From Calliopum simillimum (lineage: Eukaryota; Arthropoda; Insecta; Diptera; Lauxaniidae): a DNA stretch of 64,000 nt. The stretch spans positions 29,751,964-29,815,963 of the forward strand of contig OX638370.1 of the NCBI GenBank assembly GCA_951812925.1, written 5' to 3'. The notes below the pieces were generated by a model. That model searched no databases and had not been told where the DNA came from. It saw only the letters and a list, made by a program, of their open reading frames with translations. The translations under genes and the position numbers were made by a program. This document shows, in pieces, positions 1 through 10,329 of this stretch. Every line of letters begins with the position of its first letter. Within the stretch, counting starts at the first letter, position 1.

Positions 1-536
1 CACAACAACACAATACAGTCAGAGCGTCATCTTGTCAGTTTGTTATTGTTGTAGATACAAACATATGTACATACATAGTACGTATGCATATAGCCAGTTT
101 CATTTAAAAATAATTACAACAATAACAAGAATTACAACAATTATATCAACAATCAATATCAACAGTTTAATACACACCCTCTTCTCCATATACATATCCA
201 TATCTATCGGATGCAATGATTTCTTTTAACCAGTTTATGATTATATTTAGATACTCATATTCAAGTAATAAGAGCTTCCGACGTTCCATATTTTTTCAAA
301 GAAAATTTTATCAACTCAGCACTATTTGTTTTAAACTATTATTTTTCTTATAAGTTTTTGTTTAAATTTCAAAGTTTAAAACCATTGAAAAAGTATCGGA
401 TAGATAAATAAAATCCAAAGGCATCGAATGATATGGAAAAAGACTATAATACCAGACAGGAAACTTCATATAAGATTATAAATATTAAGTAAAAAAAAAA
501 AAAAAAATCCACGGGTGTCAATGTATATCGATATAT
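1..536. other. A+T-rich stretch, no gene seen
   Basis: No convincing coding signal, RNA gene or terminal repeat. The short frame at 32-229 is low-complexity and isoleucine-rich. From about 380 onward the first of many TATCGAAA / ATCGAAT words appears; they recur through about 2300. Confidence 0.6.
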
Positions 537-695
537 GTGACCTGGTCTATGAAAAGGGGGCTTACGTGCGAAAAAAAAAATTTCGTCAAAACAGCTGGAA
601 AACAACTCTTAAAGGTCAATTTATGCGAACTGGCGAAAAATTTAAAAATTTTTTTTTTTTTGACACCTAAGCACCCTTTCCATAGACCAGGTCAC
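537..695. mobile_element. 159-bp MITE with inverted ends
   Basis: The left end GTGACCTGGTCTATG and the right end CATAGACCAGGTCAC are inverted copies. The match continues inward with gaps (AAAAGGGGGCTTA against TAAGCACCCTTT). Both sides are flanked by ATAT, a possible target duplication although the sequence there is simple. There is no coding capacity. This looks like a non-autonomous DNA transposon; the superfamily is not evident from the ends. Confidence 0.7.
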
Positions 696-781
696 ATATA
701 ATGAATAAGTTGTTCTTTGAAAATAAGTACACGTATTGTAAAACTTCAAAAAAGTTGATAAAAATCTATGAGTATCGAAAT

Positions 782-1886
782 ATACACTCAGAAAAAAAAA
801 AGATTGTTAAAACAACAATTTTTCATTCTTAAAAAATTGTTCTTTCTAAATTGTTGAAAATAGACTTTTATACTTAAATCAGCAATTTTATTCTTGAACT
901 TAATTTTTGACATAAAAAATATTTTAAAATACAAAACTTTAAACATTCTATTTTGCAAACAAAAAATTTTAAATATTTCTGAATAAGTTCTTGCTGCTTT
1001 TTTTTAAAAAAAAAAAGGTTTATTTCACGAATAAGGGTAAAAAAATTCCACCCACAGTATTGCCCATCTCTTAACATATCTTTTTCCCATCTTTCTGGCA
1101 CCATATCGTCGGCTGAGTATTATTTTGCCGTAAACGCCACTTCGTTGAAAAAGCAAAAGCAGATAACTTGTGCTCGTCTCTACACAAGTTATGAGTTTAC
1201 GGCAAAATAATGCTCAGCCGACGATTTGGATACCATAATAAATAAAACCATATTGATACCTATAAATGCAGAGCAGCTTCGAATCTTCGATATTTGCATT
1301 TGCGGACGATGTCGATGCATGGACTTGGTTTATTTCAATTTTTAAATGGATTCTCGTCTTGTTTCTAATGGCAGTCACGATTTCGATGCATAGACCTGGC
1401 TTATCTTATGATTTTTCTTGAACTTCTCGTTCTGTTTTCATTGACAGTCACGATAACGTACAAAAAATGTTTGCTTTTCTACCGTTGAAGCAGCAGTTCA
1501 CTCGGATGGAAACACTTTGTACTACCTACTCTTGGCCTCATCTCATACTGCTCCCAATGTCCTTACTTTTATTTCTTTCCTATTGCTGTCAGATAGATTC
1601 TAAATAAATACTTATAACGCCACAAACATTTTAACTATCATTTATTCTTCGTTCAACTAATACGTTCTTAAACATTTTCAACAGATTCGCTTTTGAAACA
1701 ACAATTTTCGCTCTTAAGCTTCCAACAACTTTTTACTTGATTCAACAATTTCACGTTTTATTTATTAATAAATAACAATTTCGTATTTTAAACAAGAGCA
1801 AAACTTGTTGGGAAGATTTCAAGCAACAAAAATTCTTGAATTAAAACATAAAGTTGTTGGAATTACAATTTTTTTTCTTTGTGTAT
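782..1886. mobile_element. Candidate TIR element, ATACAC ends
   Basis: Ends ATACACTCAGAAAAAAAA and TTTTTTTTCTTTGTGTAT are loosely inverted. The words AACAACAATTTT and CAACAATTT recur just inside both ends. The interior has no open frame that looks like a transposase and contains a separate nested MITE at 1105-1225. The A/T bias makes the ends weak evidence, so this is tentative. Confidence 0.3.
1105..1225. mobile_element. 121-bp MITE / hairpin, ATCGTCGGC ends
   Basis: The two ends are 31-bp inverted repeats with a single mismatch: ATCGTCGGCTGAGTATTATT at the left and its inverse at the right. The interior holds a second small palindrome (ACTTGTG...CACAAGT). There is no coding capacity. It is either a MITE or a hairpin-forming locus, and it lies inside the larger candidate element 782-1886. 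Confidence 0.7.
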
Positions 1887-1887
1887 C

Positions 1888-3139
1888 GAAAAGTTCGTAA
1901 GAGTCGATTATCATAAAGACACATCGAAAGAAATTCTGAATGTTCATTAATATTGAAAATATCGGAAAAAGTGCCCACTATGATCGCTATACGTAACTTG
2001 ATCTACGCCACGCCTTGCTTTGAGCGCAACTTTGCTCATAGCGTGCTGTCTGATCGTGACCTTAAGCATCGAAAACGAAATGATAAAAATCTAATATAGC
2101 TGATGACTATCGAAATACATCGAAAATTGTGATAAATCCTAATGAGTAACGTAAAACATTTTTATAATAATCCTCGAAAAGATTGCAAAAGCAACGAGCA
2201 TCGAAGTTCATTGAAAAATGTAAAAAAAGTCTGTTGTAAAGAAAAAGTTATGAGTATTGAAAAACAAAATTTTTGTTAAGAGCAGATGGGTACAATATTC
2301 CACGTCGAATTGGAAAATTGGAATTTAATTACAAAATTCTAAAAAAACAATAGTTTCGAAATATAATGATAAAATCCAATATTGTCAATACTTGATAGAC
2401 GCAGCGCTTAAGTATAATTAGTTAGTTTATGTAAGTATATACAATGTTAATTCTAAAAAATAAAAAAAAAACTTAAAAATTAAATTTATAATAAGCAATT
2501 AATTACCCTTTTGCATGAACCACAACTATCAGTGATTAATTTTGTTAGTAAGTAATTGTGCTTTGAGAATACATAATATGTATAATGTTAACCCGTGCGG
2601 TGATTATTAACAAATTACTTTATTAATTATCTCTAAATTTTAATAAAAATAACAGCGAAATTGACAGCAACCACTATGTATGAAAGCGTTTATTTATGAC
2701 TATCAACACTCAAAAGGCAGTATTCGCAAGGAACCGGTTTAAACCGGTCCAATTAAAAATCCTATGTCTAAAGAGCAATATCCGCAACTTTCGCAAAAAA
2801 AAGTAAGAAAATAAAAAATTAATAATTGAATTAACAAAATTTGCTAGATATCTAAAATGAATGCGTATTAGAAACTTATGAAAAGAAAGATTTTTTTTTA
2901 GTAGAAAAGAAATACTTAATAACGCTTGAATTAAAAATAGGTGACGTTAAGAATTTACATAGGTGATGTATAAATTAAAATTGAATAATCTTGAAATTAA
3001 TCAAAACCCGAGTTTTATGACTATGTTATGGTTTTTCAGAAAAACTAAATATTTGAATTTTTCGCAAATAGTGGAGTCAATGAAGCCATAAAACAGGCAA
3101 AATGAAATAGTTCTCAAGAACAGCTCTGATTTTGATGAC
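1888..3139. other. A+T-rich stretch, no gene seen
   Basis: No coding signal. Degenerate ATCGAAA / GATAAAATC words continue to about 2350. A short perfect palindrome AACCGGTTTAAACCGGTT lies near 2731. No terminal repeats or target duplications were recognised. Confidence 0.5.
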
Positions 3140-4050
3140 TTTTTATACCCCACACCCAGGGTATATTCACTTTGTCCTTCCGTTCGTAACGCAGAGAAGG
3201 AGGCGTGGCAGATATAGAAAAGTATATATATTCTTGATCAGCGTCACCTCCTGAGTTGATATAGCCATGTCCGTCTGTCTGGCTGGCTGGCTGTGTGTTG
3301 AAATACACTTTTTGGGAAAACTGAGCAAGATATATCAATGAAATTTGGTACACTGCCTCCGTCGCTAAAGATAGCTCAGGGGATTGAAAATGAGCAAAAT
3401 CGGTCAACGGACACGCCTACCGCCCATACAAAAAATATATTCAAAATGCAATTTTAGGAGTATTTTTCACGACAATGCAACCAAAATACGCATAAATACT
3501 AAGAATTGTAGGCGCAAGCTCAGCGAAAAAACTGAGCCAATTCGGACAAGAGGGCGTGGCACCTTCCATATAAGCTAAATCTTCAAAACGCTATACTTAA
3601 AGCGTTTTATGAGATATTAAAACCAAATTTAACTCAGACACTAAGAATCATAAATCAAAGCTCTCAACAAAAATTGGGTGAAATCGGACAAGGGGGCGTG
3701 GCACCACCCATGTAAGCAAAAGTTTCAAAATGCTATACTGAAAGAGTTTTTTGAGATTATCCAACCCAACTTCACTCAAATACTAAAGTCTACAAATGCA
3801 CGCTACAAGCTAAAACTAGACGAACTCGGACAAGAGGGCGTGGCACCTCCTATATAAGCAAAAGCTTCAAAACGCTATACTGAAAACGTTTTTCATTCAG
3901 ACACTAAAAACTATAAATCCAAGCTCTGGACAAAAACTGGGTGAACTCGGAGAAGAGAGCGTAGCACCTCCCATATGAGCAAAATTTTAAAAATACTGCA
4001 GTGTAGGGTATTTAATGTTTGGCCAGGGCAATTTTTACACTTTTACTAGT
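3140..4050 (+). mobile_element. DINE-1 / Helentron-type non-autonomous element, copy A
   Basis: The 5' end TTTTTATACCC faces AGGGTATA a few bases later, the sub-terminal inverted repeat of DINE-1 elements. There follow GTAACGCAGAGAAGGAG, TATATATTCTTGATCAGC and a GTCTGTCTGGCTGGCTGG microsatellite near 3270-3290. The core contains about four tandem monomers of roughly 140 bp, each with a GGCGTGGCACC...CCCATATAAGC block (near 3553, 3694, 3837 and 3957). The 3' end has GTAGGGTATTTAATG, which inverts the 5' ATACCCTACAC motif, then TTTGGCCAGGGCAA, a damaged hairpin, and CTAG. It has no protein-coding capacity; such elements are moved by Helentron Rep/helicase proteins. The 3' hairpin is less perfect here than in copies B, C and F, suggesting an older copy. 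Confidence 0.85.
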
Positions 4051-4100
4051 TTTTTAATAAATTTGTTTTTTGTTTTTATACCGTACATTGGTAAAAATCC

Positions 4101-4316
4101 AAAAGTATGGAAAAACGTCCAAAATATCGATGAAAGTGCAAAAGTATCGAGAATCATCCAAAATATCGATAAAAGTCCAAAAGTACCGAAAAACTTCAAA
4201 AAGAACTCAAAAGTATCGAAAAACATCCAAAATATCGATAAAAGTTCAAAAGTATCGAGAAACATCCAAAATATCGATAAAAGTCCAAAAGTATCGAAAA
4301 ACCTCTTAAATATCGG
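4101..4316. repeat. 39-bp tandem repeat, about 5.5 units
   Basis: Units begin AAAAGTATCGA and continue AAACATCCAAAATATCGA. The unit is 39 bp, a multiple of three, so it leaves open frames on both strands (4015-4419 plus; 4035-4265 and 4196-4435 minus). Those frames are by-products of the repeat and not genes. The third unit is shortened. The repeat sits just outside the 3' end of DINE-1 copy A. Confidence 0.8.
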
Positions 4317-4319
4317 TGC

Positions 4320-6436
4320 AGAACGTCAACAGAGTGCAATGGAACAGGTTCTTTGCAAGGAAGAGAAAAACAAAAACAACAAAATTTCTCTCGCTCCACT
4401 GTGTCATTCACTTTCTTAACAACACAGCATAACACTGTGGGTGCTGTTGTTGTAACTAAATATATGAGAAACTTTGATGCCTTAATGGCAACTTATAAGA
4501 ATAATTTTTAGTTTTGTGCATTCTACACAACAGTACCTTTCATATAAAATATCGAAAATCGGTTAAATGCCCGTAAACGGGGGCAAAAAAAACTTCACGT
4601 ATTTATATATAGATTTACAACGTCCTTATGCGGTCACTTATGCGAATATCATTGTTCTTGTTTTGTTGTTTATTTTACTTCTCATTATTTTTTCTTTCTG
4701 TAGGATTTGTATTCACGCCACATTTGTTACATTGCTTTGTTTATTTTGTCTTATCAAAAGTGCTAGTTTTATTTACTGTTTTTAATTTAATTTTGGAATT
4801 TATGTGACATAATTTTACTGCATTTAGTTATATTACAAAATTTTTATTTAGCGTGAAATCATTTTCAGGTAATTTTTGTATATCAACAAATCAACTTAAG
4901 CATTTTGAAATGACGCTCTAAATACCTACGACAAAACAATTTCTTGCCCTTATTGTTTCGACTTTCCACATCAACACTTTTCATGGTTAATCACATTTTA
5001 AACACATTTTAAAGCTACTTCAATTTGTTACGTTCCCAGCCGTTGTTGTCTACAGTCTGAGTTTTAACGACTTCGTCGGCTTCGTTTCTTTAGTCATAAC
5101 AATTATACGGTTTATGAGTCATGACATCCGTGTGCACGTCTAGAAATCCATGCGTTCGTTGCATTCATACATTTGGCAGTGACGCATTAGCATGTCTAAT
5201 GTGGAGTGTACCTTCAAAAGTGAGGGTGCAGCCACTACTAACTTACTTACTTTGCGCATTTTAGATATGGTATACACATTTAGGTGGAGTTTTTTTGTAT
5301 ATATAAAACAGAAATTAAAGTTTATCAACATATGTTTGTATTATGAACTTGCTAAGTTGAACAATACTATGTAGAAAAAAACAAAATAGTTCTGCATTTA
5401 TTATAATGTTATATCAATTGAAGCATTTCTAAGTCTATATCTCGATACAAGTGCAACTGATTTTCAACTGCTCATAGCTTTTAAGTAAAGATATGAATTT
5501 CAATTTTTGTTCACAGACTTCGTCCCTTGAGCTCAAAGATGAACTCTATATTCGAAGCCAGATTTTAATTAAGTTTCAATCGGCTATTATTAATGTACAA
5601 TTTTCAGTCACTGACTCATTTCGATTTATGTATGAGGAGGACAATTTTTACATAATTTATTCAATTTGTTACCTTTGGAAAAAACAAAAACATCTCGATT
5701 TAATAACAACTCAGCAGCTGTTTTCATAAATCTCTGTATTAAGGGTACATTTCACCCACGCAATAAACGAAAAATGATTAAATTGTTTACGATATCCCAA
5801 GCCTTGACTTGACTAAGAGGCACTTTCTTTGTGCCGAAAATGTGTTTTAATGTTTAATAAGAATTTCTTCCCTCAGTGTGTGCACCTTTTTTTCATTGAA
5901 AAATTTATTATTTATAATTTCCTGTCGCTTATCGCTTACAAGCGATAAAGAAAATGAATGAAAAATATAAATTGTATTTATACGTAGGTACCTACTTGCA
6001 AAAAGAATTACTTATTTAAGTCATTTAATTTCCTACTTATTTATATATTTATATTATTTTTTAAGTCTAAAGAACACATTACAAAGGAATATTATGTACG
6101 CCTAGGAGTTTGAGAATTTCACAGAATGTATTGCTTAACGACTTAAGTATTTGCTTTAAACTTTTATTACACTGTTCAACGGCAAATAAATATCTGAGTT
6201 CGGACTGCGTAATTATCATTCCTTGCTATTGATATAGTAAAACTGCATTTACAAAATTTTTCCATCACGCCTCAGTTTTCAGATAAAATGACATCGAAAA
6301 TCACGATTTACATCCGCGCAAAAAATAATTAAAAAATTTTTAGCCGTTAGAATTTCAAAACGAAAATGTCAAACGAAGCCAAAAATAACAAGAATTCTAA
6401 ATCCGAAAAAAAAAAAAAAAATCCAAAAACTACATA
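4320..6436. other. A+T-rich stretch, no gene seen
   Basis: Short frames at 4567-4785, 5140-5374 and 5493-5729 have no recognisable motif and A/T-driven composition. The small inverted pair CGCTTATCGCTTACAAGCG lies near 5928. No TIRs or RNA genes were recognised. Confidence 0.5.
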
Positions 6437-6975
6437 GAGTAGAACGGGGCAATGTCGTGCACTCAACTTGCTCGTAAAGCCGTACATCTCAAGCGAATGC
6501 AACGAGTAAGCATCCGATCGAAAGATAATTTCATTGGTTACATCCATGTGTAACAACATTTGTGTAGCGAGAAATTGTGTTTGTGTAAGTGAATGTGCAC
6601 GACATTACCCCAATGGTCGTTTTAAAGGTCAACTTCGATAACTCGGTGAAGCCCAAAATTTTTTTCGAAAACCAAATACTTCTTTTCTTCGGAAGGATAT
6701 TTCGTTTCAGAAAACACTTACCTGGTATATTTTCCCGGAAGGAAAATTATTTTTCCGACCCGATGAAAAAACACTTTTATCGTCCCGAAAGCGTGCGTTT
6801 TGAAAAAAAGGTTACTCTGTAGACACGAACTGGTGAAAATTGCTAGTATTATATGCATAAGCTCAGTAGGTCAGCAGGTCCCTACCTAACGAACAGTTGG
6901 TAAATCATTCAATTCTTTGGGCTAAAACAGCCAGTGCACGACATTACCCCCTGCACGACATTACCCCGTTCTACT
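6437..6975. mobile_element. 539-bp MITE with TA target duplication
   Basis: The ends GAGTAGAACGGGGCAATG and its inverse (ending in ACCCCGTTCTACTC) are nearly perfect inverted repeats of about 26 bp. Both are bounded by TA, the Tc1/mariner-type target. The inner TIR sequence TGCACGACATTACCCC is repeated at about 6595 and 6933 as well as at the right end, giving direct and inverted sub-terminal copies. There is no transposase coding. Confidence 0.8.
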
Positions 6976-7170
6976 CTAAGTATCTTTTATTACATACCAT
7001 ATATCTTGCTTAAAATGATGTAAAATTCAAAAAAAACTCTTCATTGTCTTGTGCGCAATTGTTACAGCTTTATTTTGACACCAAAAACTTAAAGATTGGA
7101 TCATACATAACGAACTTTCGTTGAACAGTATTATTTATAACTATTAAACTCTTTTGTGATTCACATTTAT

Positions 7171-8080
7171 TTAACCCTTTCAGGACCGTAAGGAATTGGG
7201 AGTTTATGCAACCATGTTAGCTATTTATAATGGTCTATTGGGCGTTCAGAAAATATATTTTAAAATAAAAATTCAAAAAATTTTAACGGTTTTTCTGGAA
7301 TTTTCTGGGACATATGTGTCCTTATGGTCGTTAATGGAGACGTTTTCCCAATACATTTTTGTATGGGGAAAAGTTACCCATATTTCAAAGGATGATAACT
7401 CGGAAAGTAAGGGTCCAATTGAAAAAATTTAAAGATATGCTTTGATAAGTAAGATTAGGGCTATTAGATGCCATTAAAAGTATTAAGCTACATCATCTCC
7501 TGGAACTTCACCATTAGATTCAAAACAGCGCTTTCTCAGCTTCAAACACGGATATCTCGAAATCCTGTAGTATAGTACAGTGTCAAAAAGTACGTTACAG
7601 TACATATGTCTACTAAAAGGTTCAATTAATATTTTTATTTTGATTGCCTGCGAAATTGATAAAATTTTAGTACAAAAGTGAGTTGAAAAGTTACCCTTAA
7701 CGACCATAGGGACACCGGTGTCCCATTTTGAATTTTATGATTTATCAATATACTTAACTTAAATAATGGTTCACCTAATGTATAAAACAACAATTTACTA
7801 ACCCGACAACAATTAATTCACACTATAAAACACTTAAAAACACTTAAACACCTATAAATTCTGCTGTAAATATAGCAATAGTGCATCACACAAACTGTCA
7901 CATTAGAATGATCATACAAAAATAACGGTTCTTCTGATGATGTTGCAGATTTGATAGAAATGAAGGAAGCGTTTAGAAACTGATAAATGTCAAAATTACA
8001 TATATCTGGTTCTTAATTAATTAAATATAATTTATTTTTGTCTTGGGACACATATGTCCTTATGGTCGTCAAAGGGTTAA
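7171..8080. mobile_element. piggyBac-like MITE, TTAA target
   Basis: It begins TTAACCCTTTCAGGACC and ends with the inverse, GGTCGTCAAAGGGTTAA. TTAA duplication with CCCTTT termini is the signature of the piggyBac superfamily. Sub-terminal repeats containing TATGTGTCCTTATGGTCG and AACGACCATAGGGACAC occur at about 7312-7332 and 7697-7720, and the palindrome GGGACACATATGTCC lies near the right end. The plus frame 7196-7432 shows no DDD transposase motif, so this is a non-autonomous derivative of about 0.9 kb. The middle (about 7370-7570) resembles the dispersed repeat at 49575-49710 and 56500-56650. Confidence 0.8.
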
Positions 8081-8755
8081 AATTTTTTATTTGAATAAAG
8101 AGTTTTCTTTTTAATTCAGAGAATCGATAATAGCTTCTAAGAAATTCCATAAAATATTATATAAATCATAACGAAATTAAGTGCACTATTCACTACTTTG
8201 CTTTCAACGTAGTGAGTACTAAAAATTACAGAAAATCAAATCGATCCTGTCAAGACCCTCGTCAAGAAGGGTTTGCATTAACTATCCAAATTGAATTTGT
8301 TATATTTGTGGTGAATATGTTTTTCAAAAATTTAATTTTGAGTGCGTCAGACCTTGTAAAACAATCAATCGTATTTGGAGTGTTTTGGTTCTGCACAGTA
8401 GCAGTTCCAGGGGAGGGGGGCTATGGGAGCTAATCCCATGATTTATGAAAATCCCATCAATTGTATTTTTTTCTAGTTCTGCATATCAATATTTATCGTA
8501 TAAGTATACAGTGTGGTTGGGAATCGGTAGAACACGAAAAATGTAAGACTCCTGGGAAGTTGCTGTTGGCGATTTTTGTAATTTTTATATAGACGGTTTT
8601 TTAAAAAATTCATAGCTTTCATCATGCTTCGTTAATTGTAAATAACTTATCCTATGCATTTTAAAATGGTCGTTTTATAAAAAAATAATAAAAAAAAATT
8701 TACCAAAATTTTTTAAATTTAAAAATACCCAAAGCGCTTTTTTGCTCAAGAGCAA
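8081..8755. other. A+T-rich stretch, no gene seen
   Basis: No recognisable coding. Position 8509 begins CAGTGTGGTTGGGAATCGG, which could be the terminus of a DNA transposon, but I could not find a matching inverted end. Confidence 0.4.
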
Positions 8756-8943
8756 GGCATCTTACGAAAAAAGGGCATCGATGATAAAATTTTTTTGAAA
8801 GTTTTAATTTTTTTTTTTTAAATTTTTGAAAATTGGTCATATAAAAAGAAATTTAAAAGAATCCAAAAAATTACAAAAAATCACATGTATTCCCTGAACA
8901 ATTCTAAGCATCCTAAGCCTTATACAGTTTTTCCAGAAGATGC
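8756..8943. repeat. Foldback repeat with CTTACGAAAAA arm
   Basis: The left arm GCATCTTACGAAAAAAGG and the right arm (AGCCTTATACAGTTTTTCCAGAAGATGC region) are inverted and degenerate. The same arm pair is seen more clearly at 36426-36650, and one arm recurs near 24550-24575, indicating a dispersed foldback family. Confidence 0.5.
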
Positions 8944-8959
8944 TCAGCCAAAAAAAACT

Positions 8960-9364
8960 CATTTAGCGACTGAATCCCATCTTGAGTCATAACGAATTTA
9001 AAGCTTACAAATTGTGCTTTCATTCAAAGTACACTCTAAAAAATTATAAATTATTTTTAAATTTAAAAATTTTGGTGAAAAAAATTTTTTGATAAAAAAC
9101 GCTTAAAAACTAATAGGATAAAATACATACAATTATCAATTTACAAAGTTTGATGTAAACTTTGAATTTAAAAAACAGACTCTCTATAAAAATGACAAAA
9201 ATTGCTAATTTCAACACCCTATATTTTTACAACAAATTATACTAGGACAGATTCCACCCGAATAAATTGTGTTCCATACCGGAACTATTATATTGCCAAA
9301 TTTGAGGTAAATCGGTCACAAAAATATTTTCATACGGTACACTTGGCGGTTTGTGCTTCATATA
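8960..9364 (+). repeat. Dispersed repeat family, copy 1
   Basis: This stretch aligns by eye with 11629-12083. Shared blocks include GCGACTGAATCCCA, TTAAAGCTTACAAATTGTGC, AATTTCAACACCCT, CCGGAACTA, ATTGCCAAATTTGAG and GGTACACTT. There is no open frame. The class is unknown. Confidence 0.7.
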
Positions 9365-9794
9365 TGTATAGGTGACCGGACATAATCCACATTTATGAAT
9401 GTCTGAAAAATTTGCGGACATAATCCCTATTACAAGATGGGGAGGATCAATTTATTTTTTCATTCCGTTTTGGACTCTGCGTTAAATTCTAACTTAAAAA
9501 CTCCTCGGAACCATATATCTTTGGTGTCTTGAAGAATGGAGTATTATTTCTTTATTGCGAGATTGACTTTAAATTGAAATCTTCCAAATGATTTGTTGTA
9601 CTGCTATGATCTTGGAAAGATGTCGTTACGTACATAGTATATATCAAATTATGGCTAAAAAAAGTCATCTAGTTCAACAGTTATGACCTTTTGAATGAAA
9701 ACATTTGAAAACTTTACAAAATGTTTTAGACATCACGTTTTAGAAAAAAAAATATAAGCTTTTGAATTTTTTTATAACGCAAAAGAGTACGTTT

Positions 9795-10030
9795 CCAATG
9801 CAGGTTTGGTCTTCAAGATACGGCCAGCCATTTCTTGCTGATCTTTGGATTGAAAGCAGAATCTAGATTAATTAAATGAACAAGTGAAAAAATGTATTCT
9901 GTCAATTTAGAAGGCAGTAATTTAGTAGGTTCATGCACTAAATCTAGAATAAAGCTGTCGTTTTTCATGCGATCTTAGTCCGCAAGGGCTCGAAATTTTT
10001 GTAATAAAATTATTTTTGATGAAAGTTATA
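9795..10030 (+). repeat. Repeat shared with the 17-19 kb element
   Basis: Matches about 17850-18050: AATCTAGA...AATGAACAA, TTCTGTCAATTT, then CTAGAATAAAGCTGTCG / TTTTTCATGCGA, and CGAAATTTTTGTAAT. The shared stretch is the loop between the long inverted arms of the 17065-19145 element, so this is probably a fragment of a related element. Confidence 0.6.
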
Positions 10031-10244
10031 AAATTTTAACTTTTTTAGTTGAAGTATGATAAATTTATATTGAACCAATTAAACAGTAATTTTGCAATTT
10101 TTCACCATCAGACGCAAGCAAGTGTTAACATGGAATTGATTACATATGTTTCGGCTATTTCCACATACATTTTTATATATTTTCATATATATACGTAAAC
10201 ATGTATACAGCCTCATCAAATCAGTTTTAGTTAAATCTTGTCAG

Positions 10245-10325
10245 AAACCGTATTCGAACCCTTGACTCTGGTTTTCTAATGAAAGAAAACGCGGTGCTTT
10301 AACCATTAGGTTATTGACACGAATA
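10245..10325 (-). other. tRNA-like sequence with pol III box A and box B
   Basis: Read on the minus strand, it contains CCTAATGGTTAAAGCACC, resembling a tRNA D-arm / box A, a possible anticodon stem built on GTTTTCTTTC...AGAAAAC, and GGGTTCGAATACGG, a box B / T-arm. The acceptor stem is not convincing, so it is more likely a tRNA-derived repeat or pseudogene than a working tRNA. Confidence 0.5.
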
Positions 10326-10329
10326 AACT

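Noticed and set aside
4015..4435. Overlapping open frames on both strands (KVQKYRKTSKISI repeats)
   Set aside because: By-products of a 39-bp tandem repeat, whose length is a multiple of three.
10245..10325. Functional tRNA gene
   Set aside because: Box A and B are present, but no acceptor stem pairs and the arm spacing is irregular.
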